A stretch of DNA of 64,000 nucleotides from Schistocerca nitens. Lineage: Eukaryota > Arthropoda > Insecta > Orthoptera > Acrididae. Positions 12,143-23,704 of this stretch are shown in pieces. Both the position numbers and the translations under genes were made by a program. Position 1 is the first letter of the stretch, and every line of letters starts with the position of its first letter. The notes under the pieces are model-generated. The model made no database searches. It saw nothing but the letters and a program-made list of their open reading frames with translations, and was not told where the DNA came from. The stretch spans positions 80,043,387 to 80,107,386 of the forward strand of contig NC_064622.1 of NCBI RefSeq assembly GCF_023898315.1, in the 5' to 3' direction.

Positions 12143-12258
12143 TTAATACGAGCCAGGGGGACACGCTTTCAAGGTGCAGGCGGCGCTCCTGCCATTGGAA
12201 CTGCAGCGGCAGGTGTTACACTTGTCCTTGAAGGTCGTTCCTGGGGTGCAGTTCACCT
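12143..12258 (-). CDS. Pacifastin precursor exon 4: domain 3 and stop
   Basis: The acceptor is GTTGCAG|AG at 12258. It codes residues 109-146: six Cys in CTPGTTFKDKCNTC, then RSAACTLKAC, then PPGSY and TAA at 12143-12145. The predicted P1 residue is Leu138, which suggests chymotrypsin-like targets. The bases after the stop (CCAG|GTATGC, junction at 12139/12138) resemble a splice donor, so a 3' UTR intron is possible. Confidence 0.93.
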
Positions 12259-15200
12259 CTGCAACACAATATCAAAGGGACTCAAATAACTGCCTCTGAG
12301 AGCAATAGAGCAGCTTTTGCTCATTATAAAGGATTCATCTTTACTAAAGAACTAAAAATTGAAGCACTTTTGACAGTTAACGCAAGAAGTTTTTATTCAC
12401 ATTCGTGTTTATTTTAAAGTAGGAAACAGTTGTAGGAGTGCCTTTGTAGGAGTAGCGGTTTCTATATCAGATGTAACACGTCATACAACAGGACATCAGG
12501 AAGACAAAATATATAAAAAAAAACGTATAGAACATCAGGAGGGATAGGATGGACAGAACAGAATATCAAAAAGGGGAGAGGGAAACTGACAAGACTATAC
12601 AATGTAGAAGAAGCACAAATTCTCTGAATGGACAGATTGAACAGAAGCTCAGAATGGTTAGAAGCACAGAATCTCAGAACGGACAGAAAATGAAGAAGAT
12701 TAGAATGGACAGAAAGAGCAGAAACTGATAATCGGCAGGAAGCGCGCTAGCTGAGAACGGGCAGAAAAAACAAAAGCGCAGGATGCACAGAAAGATCAGA
12801 AATTCAGAAGGACAGCATTAACAGTAGCTGAGAATGGACAGAAAGAGCAGAAAATGAGAACTGACTGAAAGAACAGAAGATGAGAATTGACAGAAATGAC
12901 AGAAGATCAAAATCAACAAAAAAGGATGATTTCAGAATGGAAAAAAAACAGGAATTTGCAATGCCGTGCAGAGTGGCCACACGGTTTGAGGCGTCCCTCC
13001 CACCGGAGGTTCGAGTCCTCCCTCGGGCATGGGTGTTTGTGCTGTTCTTAGCATAAGTCAGTTTAAGTACTGCTTAAGTCTAGCGACCGATGAACTAAGC
13101 AGTTTGTTCCTTTAGGAATTCACACACATTTGAACTTTTTTTAAAATTTGGAATGAACGTAAAGAGCAGAAGCTCCAGAAGGTCTGAAAAAGCGGAAAAA
13201 CTTCAGAATGGATACAAAGAACAGAAGCACAGAACGGAGAGAAAAGCACTCAAAATGGACAATGACGGCCACGATCTTTTAAAAAGAAACCATCCCAAAA
13301 TTCTTCTTAAGATGACTCAGATAACCCCCAAAAAAGTATAAACTTTCCTGGCCAGACGTGTCTTTGGAAATAACTATTCAAGAATGCAAGTCTATACTAC
13401 AGAAATAATTCTTGATTAATTCTTTAGACTAAATACTCGTCGTATTCCTCCACTCTCTATGCAGGAGAACCACCTAAGGTGACTCAGCTGGTAAGGCATG
13501 CGAAGTACAGGCGTGTTCGAGTCACCGTTCTAAACCTGATTCTAGTTTAACTATCAGGCCTTCCGCACGTGGTGTGACTCAAAAGAAACGGAACCGGCGG
13601 GTCAACTAAATTCGTGACCGGCTGCTGAGTGGCTGGCAGCGCAGCTACGTATTCGGCGTTTCCCTGGAGTGAAAAACTGCAGTGTGGAAGAGAGGGAGTA
13701 CTGTTTGTTGCACCTTAGCGTCTTTTTGTAACATTTGGCATGTTGAGTACAGAGTCAGGAAGACGCAGTAGTCGATTATTATTACACATGAATGAGAAAA
13801 CGAAGAAAATTCTGAATTCATCCTTACACCCAGTGAAACATACGCTCCAGGCTGTTATCTGTATCCTTCTCCCCACTCTCTCTGTCTCTTCATCCGTCTC
13901 CTCTCGCTATCTTTGTCCATTACCTCCATCCCCTCTTTCGGATCATGACTTCCTCCTCCTCCCTCTGACCACATCCTCCTCTCCATTTCTCTTACCACCT
14001 CCACCTCCACCTCACCTCTTCCTTTCGTACCTGCCCCATATCCTTCTACAATCTGCCTCATGCATTTTCCCCTCTTTCCCTCTCTCTGTCCATTTCCTTC
14101 TCCACATCACTTTGTACTTCACCTCATCTATCCATTTCAGCCTGACCATAGTCTTGCTCATTGGCAAGTGTAGCACCTGCTGTACAGTTCAATAAAGCAA
14201 GCTAATAGTACTCCCACAAATGCATTTCGTACAGGGCAGGCTCGTATCAGGGACTTGAAAATAATGTATCTGTCCCTGATGTGCAGACTGCTGTACAACG
14301 CAGGTCGATAAAGCAGGCCAATACAACTCCAACACAATAGGGCAGGCTACACGTTGTGACCCAGAAAACTGTTTCTTGCCCCTGACGTGTACACTGCCCT
14401 GCAAAGCAAGTTGATTTGGCTGTCTGATACTGTTCCCACACAATTCGCCTGATACAGGGAGCCTGTACTTCAGGGGCTGAAAAAATCACGTTTTTGCCTG
14501 TATCTCCACTACCTTCAGAGCTAGGATATTATAAACCCCATCATACTGATATTTCTGAGGCCTTGTGCTTTTGTGCCACTTTTGATCGAAATCGATCCAG
14601 TGGATTTGGAAGGAGATACTCAGGTACACTCTGCTTATATACAACAATTTTGTACGTGAACACTACTGTGTTTACACTTAAAAGATTTGTGGCTACTGGT
14701 TTATTTCACTTCCGTTTTCACTGTTATTTGCACATGACTATGTAATTTACAAAACGCCATGGGTCTTACTATTCACACGAAGGATCACTGCAGGTGTGAT
14801 CTACATTTCCTTGCACATTTGTTTACACTGCCATACCTTTTTCAAACAATAGGCATTGACTGAATTAAATATTTTCCACTTCAAACTATGCTTATCCTGT
14901 CAAATCGCTTCTGCTGGAGCTTGGATATCGATAGCCAATTTTCTTGGTCACCTTCATTTAATTAAAAATACTCAAGCTAGCGTAAATCTGCAGAAGTTCC
15001 AGTCTCCGTTAGTTTCAAAATCAAACCAAGACAACAGTGCAGAGGGACAGTTACCATAACCGTGTTCCCAGAGAACTGGCGCCAACTCAGAACCATCAAC
15101 TGCCCCTCTGCACAAGTCCTAAGCGGTGAACCACATCTCTGGCCACAGTTAAGTTGGCTACAGTGACCTTATTCTATTAAGGGAAGTACGCGGTTGTGCG

Positions 15201-18200
15201 GCGTTAGAGGCTGCAAGACTGCTGGGAGACGACCTCTTGGTCTCAGTTAGTTGCTGTCGTTGGTAGGCATCGCTTTGTGACTACCGCAAGTGTGGTAGTT
15301 GCTGCCTTTTTCACGATACAATTTCGTTCACCTGTTTTTCAGGACATTCGCAATAAAACGTTAGTAGCACATTCATCCACAGCTAAACTCCAAATACACC
15401 GCGAGGAAATAGTTGCACGGAATCAAAATTACTAGGGCGGTGAACTTTCTCTCACTGCCCCTGTCTGCGTGCTCGCAATTCGTGATTACTCATGGCTCAT
15501 TACTTTCGTTCTAGATTCCTAATTATCAAGCACGCGGCGCGCTGTACGGTTCAAATTGTGGGCTGGCAAAATCCCATTCTATGTAACGAGACTGCCTCGA
15601 ATTTTTCCTCTCTATTGTGAATATATCAAATTTTATTAATATTGTTCGTCTGTTACTGGTTTATATTTATTTTCCTCGGAAACTGTGCCCCTGCTGTAGG
15701 AGAACAAATCCACTGCCTCCACGGTCCAGGGGAAAAATGATTTTCAGCTGAGGTCACTTTAATCTGATAATAGAGAAAACGGTGGCTGGCAGAGTTTATT
15801 TATTACTTGCGGTTCAGTTCTACGAAGTTCAGCGGTCAACAACGTTGCTAAAAATAAAAATAAAAATAAAAATAAAACAATAAATCGTTCAGATGGCTCT
15901 AAGCAGTAAGGGACTTAACATCTGAGGTCATCAATCTCCCAGACTTAGAACTACTTAAACCTAACTAACCTAATGACATCACACACCTCCATGCCTGAGG
16001 CAGGATTCGAACCTGCGACCGTAGCAGCAGCGCGGTTCCGGACTGAAGCGCCTAGAACCGCACGGCCACAGCGGCCGGAACAACGTTGCGAATCATTTAC
16101 TTTTGAGTCACTCTACATTCCTGTCGTCTGCGGCGTTCTGTTCAACTACACAGCTGTAGATTCGCAATCCACCAGTTACCACGATACGTCGATAATTAGT
16201 TTCATTTGACCTGCTTTGTGAGTGTTGTGTCTTAGGTCAGTATTCTGAATAAGCAGAAGCAACAAAAGCTAGTGAAAGTCTGCTTGTTATTCCTTCTGAT
16301 GACATTGGAAACAAAAGTGCGAGAACTGTACGGCAGTACAGTTACCGGTAATTCACTAGTGTGTAAAACTCCAGGACGAAAGTAACATTTGCTTGATGTG
16401 TCACGGCGAAGTAACACAGTTTTGTGAAATCCGGGCCATACACGGAAAGAACTGCTATAACGCAGGGAAATAGGCAGTGAGACGAACAGAAATGAGAGAC
16501 TGACGAACGGACTCACGTCTACGGCCGCGGCTGAGACATCCCAGCTGGGTGCAGATGGCGGTCGTTCCACTGCTGTTGCACGTGCAAGTGTTGCAGTCCT
16601 TCTTGAAGGTCGAGTTGGGTGTACACCTCTGGGCTTCCCGTTTCACGATGGGCGACTCCTCTGCCTCTGTGAAGCGACAATACATTAAGCTCATGTTCAG
16701 GGAATCGGGAAGCCTCTACAAAATGTGGCTGTATACTTCGACAGACAAGCCACTCAGTTTTCCTTCTTCATTAACATTATCCTATATTTACGATACACAA
16801 ATTCTTCTTTAATCCACTTTCATTTCTTTCCAGTTTGCATTGAAACTATGTGCAAGAGACCTACAAAAAGAAATTTTACCTTGGACAAACAGAATGAAAA
16901 TATAGGTACAAGGAAAATTTTTTTGCGACAGATCCAACACTCTTTGTGTCATCAAATTCACCAGTTACGTTCTTTTAGTTGAACAGTATTCAGAAAATTT
17001 AGAGAACCAGCATTTGCAGCTGACTGGATAATGATTGTAATGCCGCCAACGTACATTTAGTGAAGAGAAATTATATTCCATGAGGAGTCATATAGGCAGT
17101 CGGTTTTTCCTCGCTTTATTTGCAAATGGAAGAGGAAGGGATGTGACTAGCTGTGATAAAAAGTACCCTCCGCAATGCACGACGCGGTGACTAGCGAGTA
17201 CGTAAGCAGATGTAGACATAGATGACTGGGACGTTCTTAATGGTGGCGGATCAACTTTCTCTCTTATAGAAGTCGACCGCCTGAAATTGGAACCCGTGTT
17301 TGAGAGCTGTCTATACCCTTTCGTTATTTTAAAATACTGGTCACAGAATAGCTTCTTAAGTGTAAAAAATTCAGAAGTGGGAACAGCATCGGTACTGTAG
17401 GATGTGTGGCGTCGTCCACAGAACCGGGTGCCAAATAGAGGTTGGCACCTCACAGCGAAAGCACAGAAATCGGTAGTCGCAGGACGCCACACTGACGAAT
17501 GAAAACGCCGGCATACCCATGCGTCTCAGTGCTTCGCTAGACTACCGTAGTCGCAGGTCTACTCACGGGTGAGCGGAGGAACGTTCGCCCAGTTCGCAGT
17601 CAACGGTCTTGACGACAGCATCGTCTTAGATAGGCCGCCGGTTTATTAAATGCATTAGGCAGACCTTAATGTGAACTTTGTGTCAGTAATACTTCAAGTA
17701 AAAGAGTCTTGTAAAATTGTCGGTTTCAAGTGATACCTTAATATTCAAAGAGTTTTAAATACTCAGACCATTACTGTGGAGATAGACTATACCAAGTTAA
17801 GTAAATTTTCTTGTCTAACTGTAATAAAATGAACTAATACAAGTGTTTTGAGTGTTAAAGGTTATCAGTGTTGAATCTCCATTCGATTTCTTCTCGTAGC
17901 AAACCGAAGAACCCACCGTTCTACGGGCGAGTGTGTTATGGTCCGGCACAACAGGGAGGATGGGCAGACTCCCAACTTCTAGTGGTGAAAGTAAACACAG
18001 CTGACATATACGGAAGGCTCTACAGCAAAGACGATAATGTCATCATTTTGTTACATTCTCTACTCCGTAAAACGTTAAGGGATGTTTGAAGGTGCGACTG
18101 GGTGGGCAAAATTAAATAGGCCTGGAAAATATTTACAACATGGCTGACGTGTAACTGACCCTTGCTAACGAAGGTCACACAGGGTGCTGGAAATGGCCAC

Positions 18201-21200
18201 CGCTGCCTTAGATTCACCGCTGAGCTTGATTTTCATCAAACTATGAGGCAGACGTGCCAGATCTTCGTCTCGCAGCAATAGCGTCTTCAGTGTCTTGCTG
18301 TAGCTCTTTCAGGGCTTTCCGTGATTTTCCTAAATCGCTTCAACCAAATGCCGGGATGGTTCCTTTGAAAAGGAACGGCCGATTTGCCTACGCATGCTTC
18401 CCCACTCCGAGTTTGTGCTCCGTTTCTAATGACCTCTGTCTCGAAGGGACGTTAAATACTAATGTTCTCCGTCTCCCCCTCCTGCTCCGCCTCTTTAAGA
18501 GTATCTAAATACACCTGACCCTTCCATTATCCCCACAGGTAAAAATCACAGGGAGGGAGAGACAAGGCGATTTACGAAACGAGGAGACTCCACTGCCTGT
18601 GCTAATAATGCTCTCCTCGGGCAGCGTCGTACACCTCACCTCGCATGCACTCGTAGCAACGTTGTCAATGCGGTGTGTTTTGTTGTCCCATCTCGCTGGA
18701 AATATCGATGCAGCTTTTCAGCTTCTGTGAGTACAGCCAGATATAGATTATATATTTTCTGGATATAACGATTAACATTAACAGCTTGGTGAAAGCGTCT
18801 TGTTACGATACGAACAACATTGTGTACCAAATTGCCAAACATGTGATTATGCAGCGGCTCTTCATAGTTCTGTGATCCGTAATGGCACAAATTCTGTGAG
18901 TTCACATACAGTGACAAGCTGAAAATGGCCTTACGTGAAGAAATGAAAACTGAGGACCTGAAACTTTCTTCACTCAGGAACCACCAGAAGAACCAAAACT
19001 CGAAAGTTCGTCTGGCTCCAAAATTTGCAAGGATACAGTAGCAGCTCCTTTTTGACAGTGTTCCGACTCGACGATTGGTTAGTTCCCACTTAAACAGATA
19101 AACGGCGTTGAGATTAAGTCTGACTTGGCTACAGGTTTCCCTTTTTCGGGCAATGTTCGAGTTCTTTTCGGATAGTTACGGCTTTTACTCGCTACGGAAC
19201 CCGTTTCACGCCATTTTATCACTACACTTTGCATAGCAGGCTTTGCCGGAGGTTTTACAAACACCTGCTCTCTTAAACTCTTCCACAAAGAGTTTCACAC
19301 TGGTTTTCCACAAATTGTGCTTAGCATAACACTCGAAAATGAACATGCGTCGTTTTATAACGAGCACCGTTTATGTTCATATGGTCAGTAAGCATGTCTA
19401 CTCCTCTCACCCAGTTATACTTGACGACAGTGTCAGGTACTCGCGAAAGAGCATGTGGGAGATGCGCATTCGCAGACGTGTGACAGCAACTGACTGGCGT
19501 ACCTAAATAGCGTTTCCAGAATTTTCTGTGGTGGGCAGTTCTCCTACTCTTTAACAAGTGTCAGTTGCGCGTTAGTCTTACAAATATTTTCCGCATCGGT
19601 TTCATTTTGCTCACCCTCTATTTGAAATTATTATTACTATTTATAAAATCCTGTGTCTGGGGCATGGATGTGTGTGATGCCCTTGGGTTAGTTAGGTTCA
19701 AGTAGTTCTAAGTTCTAGAGGACTGATGACCTCAGAAGGTAAGTCCCATAGTGCTCCGAGCCAGCCCGTGTGTGGAAGTGTCATCCAATGACACTTCATA
19801 CCGTTGAAAATGTAGAAGCTAGTCGTTATCTGTGCAGCAGTCACCCCTATTCACCCCTATTTTATCCATTGGACCTTGTTGTAGTTATTCGACTACACTG
19901 AACAACAAACAACAGTTCCACTGTAAGAAGCCCTGATTAAGAGCCCACCAGAGAACTGGAGTTAGTTCCCTTACGGCTTGTATCAGACCCTATGCGTTTA
20001 ACGCCCTGAATCGACGTTGGGGTTCCTGCACTGGATTTGTTAATCATGAGACCCTCTGCAACCCTTTGACGTTAGTCCGTATCGTTTCATTACTCCCCGC
20101 ATGCTACAGTATACGTTTTATTACACCTTGCATTCTGCACTATAATGGACGAAAAATTATTGAACAACGTCAATATATTTGTTGTTCGACACCTGTATTT
20201 CGTTAAACTACAGAGGAAACTCTCAAATGAAAAAGACAGCCGCTTACCTCTCTTCGTAACACATCCTTTGCGCGTGCAGACCCAGACGCCTGTTGGAGTG
20301 CACCTACAAGTGTTGCAGTCTTCCTTCTTCGTGTCACCTGGAGTACACTCTAGAACAAAAACCAACCAGCAAATGAAAATGTGTTTACTGTGTCAGTCAG
20401 GGTTTATTTTAACTTTTTGAGTCATAACTAAGTATTCCGTGGTTTCGCGTTAAACATCATAACGTTATGTTTCCTTACTAACTTTTCTGGAGCAATATGA
20501 CACTTTCGCTCATGCATATGCATTCAGCATGCATCTATTCAGACAAAGATACTTGCTGAGAACCATTGTAAATAAAATTATCTACTGAAGAATATGCTTC
20601 ATTTGCTACTGAATATCAGCACCAACTGTTATGCAAAAGACTGGTTTTTATATAAATCCAAAAATGTTTCCGTCCGTCGGTGTTTTTTACTTATTTCTGT
20701 AATATGTTAACACGAAGTAGTAATTATTCCTACAAAATTAGGCCTACAGCAGTTTTTATATCATTAAATAACTGCTTAAAATGTGGTTATATTTTACAGA
20801 AGTGAATAAATAACACCCAACAACGACGTTACAAAGGTCGTGCAAAGTGTTTGGGTTTATATAAAATGCAACAGGTGGACCTGATATTTACTAATTTTGT
20901 CAGCAGGCATTGGATCCGCAAGAACCGCAAAACCAAATGATCAATGACGCCTCATTTAGCTTAGATTTTATACATGAAAACGGCTCCTTGTGGCACAGAT
21001 GTCCATCGAACGTTTCATTTTTTTGTCAATACAGGATTTAAGCATCAGGAATTTTGAAAAAAAAACGAATACCATTTTCATGCACTTGGACGTGCATTCA
21101 CAGACCCGTCTCCACAAATAAGATTAAGATAAAAAAAACGTTATTTAGACGAGTTATAAAATATACTGTACAAATAAATTAGGCGATGGATATGTACTTG

Positions 21201-23621
21201 GATTTCCCGTACTCCCATACTTGACGTTTCTTGAACTACTCGTCTTAGCCTAACAGGTGATATTTCCACTGATGTAGCGAATGAGACCTCTCTCAATACA
21301 GTGACGGTACGTAACAGAAATGAGTATCTTTTTTTTTTAATCCATTTATCGTGAACACTTTTTTGAAAATATCGTAGACGTGCGTAATTCGGAGTGATTT
21401 GTATGACAATCATCTGTAGCAAACACATGGTTCATTCAGTGGCGGTTTTACCGAACGAAATGGCGCAGGGGTTCCCGCAGTGAACTGTCCTTTGAATCTA
21501 GCGTCGGTCGATTTCTTGTTATAATGACGCTCCATGCTAATTATTCATATCAGTTTCAGTTTCATTCGCACGCAGCATGGACATGGGAGTACAAATCCGT
21601 GTTGTGACCTCTCATATAAAGGAAATAAAAATAAAAACAAAAAATAAAGGAAACATTAAACATCCTACTAATGCTGCATTGAATCACTCTGGTTTTAAAT
21701 TCTTGACTACACGACGAACTGATCAACAAAACATTTCGGAACAAGATTTAGAGTCTGCAGGCCACTCGCGTAAGAAGGAATATTGTAACAGCGTCTACAT
21801 AAAAGGCCATTCGCAAATTTCCTGACTCATTCTTTTGTTGCGTAAACTGTTACCGAGACAAGAGCTAGGGAAGTTTGCTGTAGGTTCCGGTTTGGTTGTT
21901 GTGTGTACCACATACCAAAGAAATATAAGAAAAGTCTGATCCCTGGCTGTTTGTCTGATGATTTCGTTCTTCGGAAAACATTTGAACAGTCGTTTATTTC
22001 TCGCACATATTATGGAGAAAGTAGTCGTCGTGTTTGTAATGTTACACGATGACTTAGAATCCTCGCATTCAGTACGGAAATTCCAGATTACTTAAGAACA
22101 ACCATTACTTCTGTTGCTCTAACGTGAGCAATACCCTCCAGCGGTGGTTTTTAAAATGTATCCCAAACAGCACGTCACCATTATCGTTGCGTTAAGCAAG
22201 ATTTTGCGATGTGTATTTTCGAATCCGTAATTTCAATTAAAGATGTCTTATTTGCGTGTCCTACATAATCTTATACCCTGGATCACACTATAAAAAGTAG
22301 AAGCGTATACGCGGATTCCACTTGCACTTGGAGGTATGAACACCTTTTCATCTTCGTTTCTGTGACGCGCGTCTTACCTACTGAACAAGCGCTCACAGTT
22401 CGTAAGGTACGCCCTTTAGAGCCCTTGTTTACTGGACATATTTTTTCTTGTTTTGGTTTCTACTACCGCCTCTCAAAATATGGAAAGCAAAGAGCCTGCA
22501 GTAGAAGAGGTTTCGCAGCATCGAAGAGGAAGAAGTGCGCATAGCTCTTAAGGTTTGCGTTCTAGGGTCTACGTTTATTAGCCATTTTTTATTGTTTTTA
22601 TCCATACTATCATCCCTGAAAGTTTTTCGGTGGAATTCTGATTCTCCCTACTTGTGCCATGGGAATCAACCTGTACAATCGCGATTAAAAGTCGAACGTA
22701 AGAGTACACGGATATAATAAAAATGCATAACACGCATACAATACGAATTCGTCGCCCAGAAATATGGAACACCGAAGTTATCGAGACATTTCGTGTTTCA
22801 GTGGTTTTAAAATCATTTCATGAGTGTTTGTGTGAAGGTTAAAAGGAAAAAATCTCCCTTAAGTTTACCAAATTATGAACGAATTTTTTATTTATTTATC
22901 TGAGTGCTTCGGCCGAGTAACGAGTACAAAACAAGGACCCGGCAGGAAAGGAAACATATCTGTGAGAGACATCTGAACACGCATTTACAACTATTCCTAA
23001 ACTGGTAATCGTCTGATTTAAATTAACTTTTTTAAACCATATTTCTGGCAGGTTGTTGTTAGAATTATAAATTTTATGATCTTCTTAACAACTTCATAAA
23101 AATAGTTTGAGAAGGAAAAATACTGGGTAAAGAGTATCAAAAGGCAGGCCCGGACCATCCATCTATCAACCGTTATGAGTGAAACGAACCGCAACAGCTA
23201 CAACCAAATATTAAAGTTGGCGAGGGAGAGGTGGATTGCTACATTTCCAAAGCGTTGCTGTAGTGTGATGATGATGAGGTGTTGTTTTCGGACCCAATCC
23301 CGAGCCTTCATAAAATGATTTATGAAGAGGTGAAGCGTGGCTTTAAGCAGGATACGCACAAGCTCTACTGCTTCAGTTATTGCCCACCTCACTTACTGAG
23401 ATACGACTATACAGTGGGAGGTGTCGTTTGCATCTGTTTCTCTGTGGAAACAGCAGGAGCAGCACTGCTTAAATTGTACCAGAATCTAAATAATGAATGA
23501 TTAATTATGCTGGCGCCTTCGAAACGCAACAATCGCAGTGAGACTCACCCGATGCGGCGTCCACTGTGGTTGCCATGGTGACGAACAAGGCCGCCGCGGC
23601 TATCGCTAGTGTGACCTTCAT
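12143..23621 (-). CDS. Pacifastin-related serine protease inhibitor precursor (4 exons)
   Basis: Secreted precursor carrying three pacifastin-light-chain domains, small tight-binding inhibitors of trypsin- and chymotrypsin-like enzymes. Coding exons are 23549-23621, 20248-20349, 16517-16666 and 12143-12258. Every junction has GT/AG ends and every intron is phase 1, giving 441 coding bases and 146 residues. Residues 1 to about 23 form a signal peptide. Domain Cys residues are 26/36/39/41/49/54, 73/83/86/88/97/102 and 112/122/125/127/136/141, all of the form C-x9-C-N-T-C-x-C-x8-type-C-T-x3-C. KR at 57-58 and 67-68 and RGRR at 105-108 are likely convertase sites that release separate peptides. 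By family knowledge the scissile residue follows the fifth Cys and Thr: Arg51, Gln99 and Leu138. This predicts trypsin-like, unusual, and chymotrypsin-like targets. Domains and splicing are seen; activity is inferred. Locust homologues act in haemolymph and gut, but the sequence alone does not place this one. Confidence 0.93.
12527..13265 (+). repeat. Purine-rich degenerate minisatellite, split by a SINE
   Basis: Loose tandem copies of a unit like CAGAATGGACAGAAAGAGCAGAAG (about 22-25 bases) run from about 12527 to 12950 and resume from 13153 to about 13265. The SINE at 12964-13144 lies between the two parts. It sits in intron 3 of the pacifastin gene. Confidence 0.75.
12964..13144 (+). mobile_element. 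tRNA-derived SINE
   Basis: Plus-strand SINE with A box (TGGCCACACGG) and B box (GGTTCGAGTCC), and a tail different from the main family here. The flanking repeat AATTTGsAATG at 12953-12963 and 13145-13155 (10 of 11) is its target-site duplication. It is inserted into the purine-rich minisatellite. Confidence 0.85.
13855..14130. repeat. Pyrimidine-rich low-complexity tract
   Basis: A long CT-rich tract with many TCCTCC/CTCTCC units on the plus strand. The open frame across it is a compositional artefact. Confidence 0.7.
14165..14515. repeat. Degenerate tandem repeat, about 105-bp unit, three copies
   Basis: Three diverged copies share the order GTACA..CAATAAAGCA.GC, TACT/ACTCCCACACAA, GGGCAGGCT, CAGGGACT and TGT.TCTG.CCCTGA. 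Recognisable starts are near 14181, 14291 and 14393. They lie in intron 3 of the pacifastin gene and have no coding potential. Confidence 0.65.
14520..15836. other. Intron 3 sequence, nothing recognised
   Basis: AT-rich intron without a supported gene, repeat array or element end. Confidence 0.4.
15849..16078 (-). mobile_element. tRNA-derived SINE with A-rich tail
   Basis: Minus-strand SINE of the main family (B box GGTTCGAATCC on the minus strand). Its 3' tail reads as (AAAAT)n at 15849-15880 on the plus strand. The 11-bp target-site duplication AACAACGTTGC is at 15838-15848 and 16079-16089. Confidence 0.93.
16517..16666 (-). CDS. Pacifastin precursor exon 3: domain 2 and linker
   Basis: 150 bases between acceptor TTCACAG|AG and donor C|GTGAGT. 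It codes residues 59-108. An acidic linker (EAEESP) with a second KR site precedes the six-Cys domain CTPNSTFKKDCNTC, then GTTAICTQLGC. The basic RGRR at its end is a further likely processing site. The predicted P1 residue is Gln99, unusual for this family. The position of the core Trp is taken by Ala/Ile. Confidence 0.94.
16975..17235 (+). mobile_element. Jockey-type LINE 3' end, degraded
   Basis: Plus-strand match to the same 3' module seen at 33677-34205 and 35026-35180: CCGCCAACGTACA, then AGGCAGTCGktTTTCC, TGGAA-AGG and GTACCCTCCGC, ending in GTAGACATAGATGA. It is 5'-truncated in intron 2 of the pacifastin gene. Confidence 0.75.
18300..18500 (+). mobile_element. SINE fragment
   Basis: Shares TTTCCGTGATTTTCCTAAATCGC and ATGCCGGGATGGTTCCTTTG-type sequence with the SINE at 41832-42068, then carries a different tail (AATGACCTC, then GGGACGTTAAA). 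The tRNA-like head is missing. Confidence 0.75.
18630..19290 (-). pseudogene. DDE transposase remnant with N-terminal helix-turn-helix
   Basis: Minus-strand pieces of a mariner-related transposase. The piece at 19079-19288 holds an N-terminal helix-turn-helix segment (VIKWRETGSVASKSR). The piece at 18636-18917 holds EEPLHNHMFGN, then NRYIQ, then FQRDGTTKHTA. The last is a decayed form of the FQQDGATxHTA motif that carries the second catalytic Asp. There are stops and shifts between the pieces. I infer the family from motif order only. It lies in intron 2 of the pacifastin gene. Confidence 0.6.
19661..19770 (+). mobile_element. 5'-truncated SINE
   Basis: Plus-strand tail of the main SINE family: GGGCATGGATGTGTGTGATG, then AGTTCTAAGTTCTAGAGGACTG, then AAGTCCCATAGTGCTC. 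The tRNA-like head is missing. Confidence 0.85.
20248..20349 (-). CDS. Pacifastin precursor exon 2: domain 1
   Basis: 102 bases between acceptor TTCTAG|AG and donor G|GTAAGC. It codes residues 25-58 with the six-Cys pattern CTPGDTKKEDCNTC, then TGVWVCTRKGC, then VTKR. The TRKG loop makes Arg51 the predicted P1 residue. The Trp in GVW is the core aromatic typical of the locust inhibitors. The exon ends exactly at the dibasic KR site. Confidence 0.95.
20350..23548 (-). other. Intron 1 of the pacifastin gene
   Basis: AT-rich intron. I looked for a further six-Cys exon and for element ends and saw none. Open frames here are short and without resemblance to known families. Confidence 0.6.
23549..23621 (-). 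CDS. Pacifastin precursor exon 1: signal peptide
   Basis: The coding part of the first exon begins at ATG 23621 with MKV, then an Ala/Leu/Ile/Val-rich core and VDAAS before the junction. Cleavage is likely after DA or DAAS. The donor reads G|GTGAGT at 23549/23548, leaving one base of the next codon (phase 1). The 5' UTR would be about 52 bases if transcription starts at the initiator near 23673. Intron 1 is 3,199 bases. Confidence 0.92.
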
Positions 23622-23670
23622 ATCTGCTGGTGCTGCTTCTGCGGGCTGCCGCTAATGCTGTGCGAATACG

Positions 23671-23674
23671 ACTG
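23671..23674 (-). promoter_or_regulatory. Probable initiator / transcription start
   Basis: CAGT on the minus strand, matching the core of the arthropod TCAGT initiator except for the leading base. Transcription would start at about 23673. It is supported by the distance to the TATA box, not by transcript data. Confidence 0.6.
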
Positions 23675-23696
23675 CCAACCGGGCGTTCCATGCGTG

Positions 23697-23704
23697 TTTA
23701 TATA
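23697..23704 (-). promoter_or_regulatory. TATA box of the pacifastin gene
   Basis: TATATAAA on the minus strand. It lies 31 bases before the A of a CAGT initiator-like motif at 23671-23674, the standard arthropod TATA-to-start spacing, and 76 bases before the coding ATG. Confidence 0.85.

Noticed and set aside
13481-13530. tRNA-like stretch (GTGACTCAGCTGGTAAGGCA, then GTGTTCGAGTCACC)
   Set aside because: A-box and B-box-like motifs are close together but no cloverleaf with acceptor stem can be drawn; probably a SINE scrap.
13740-14195. Open frame of 151 residues on the plus strand
   Set aside because: It runs through a CT-rich low-complexity tract; Leu/Pro/Ser composition is an artefact.
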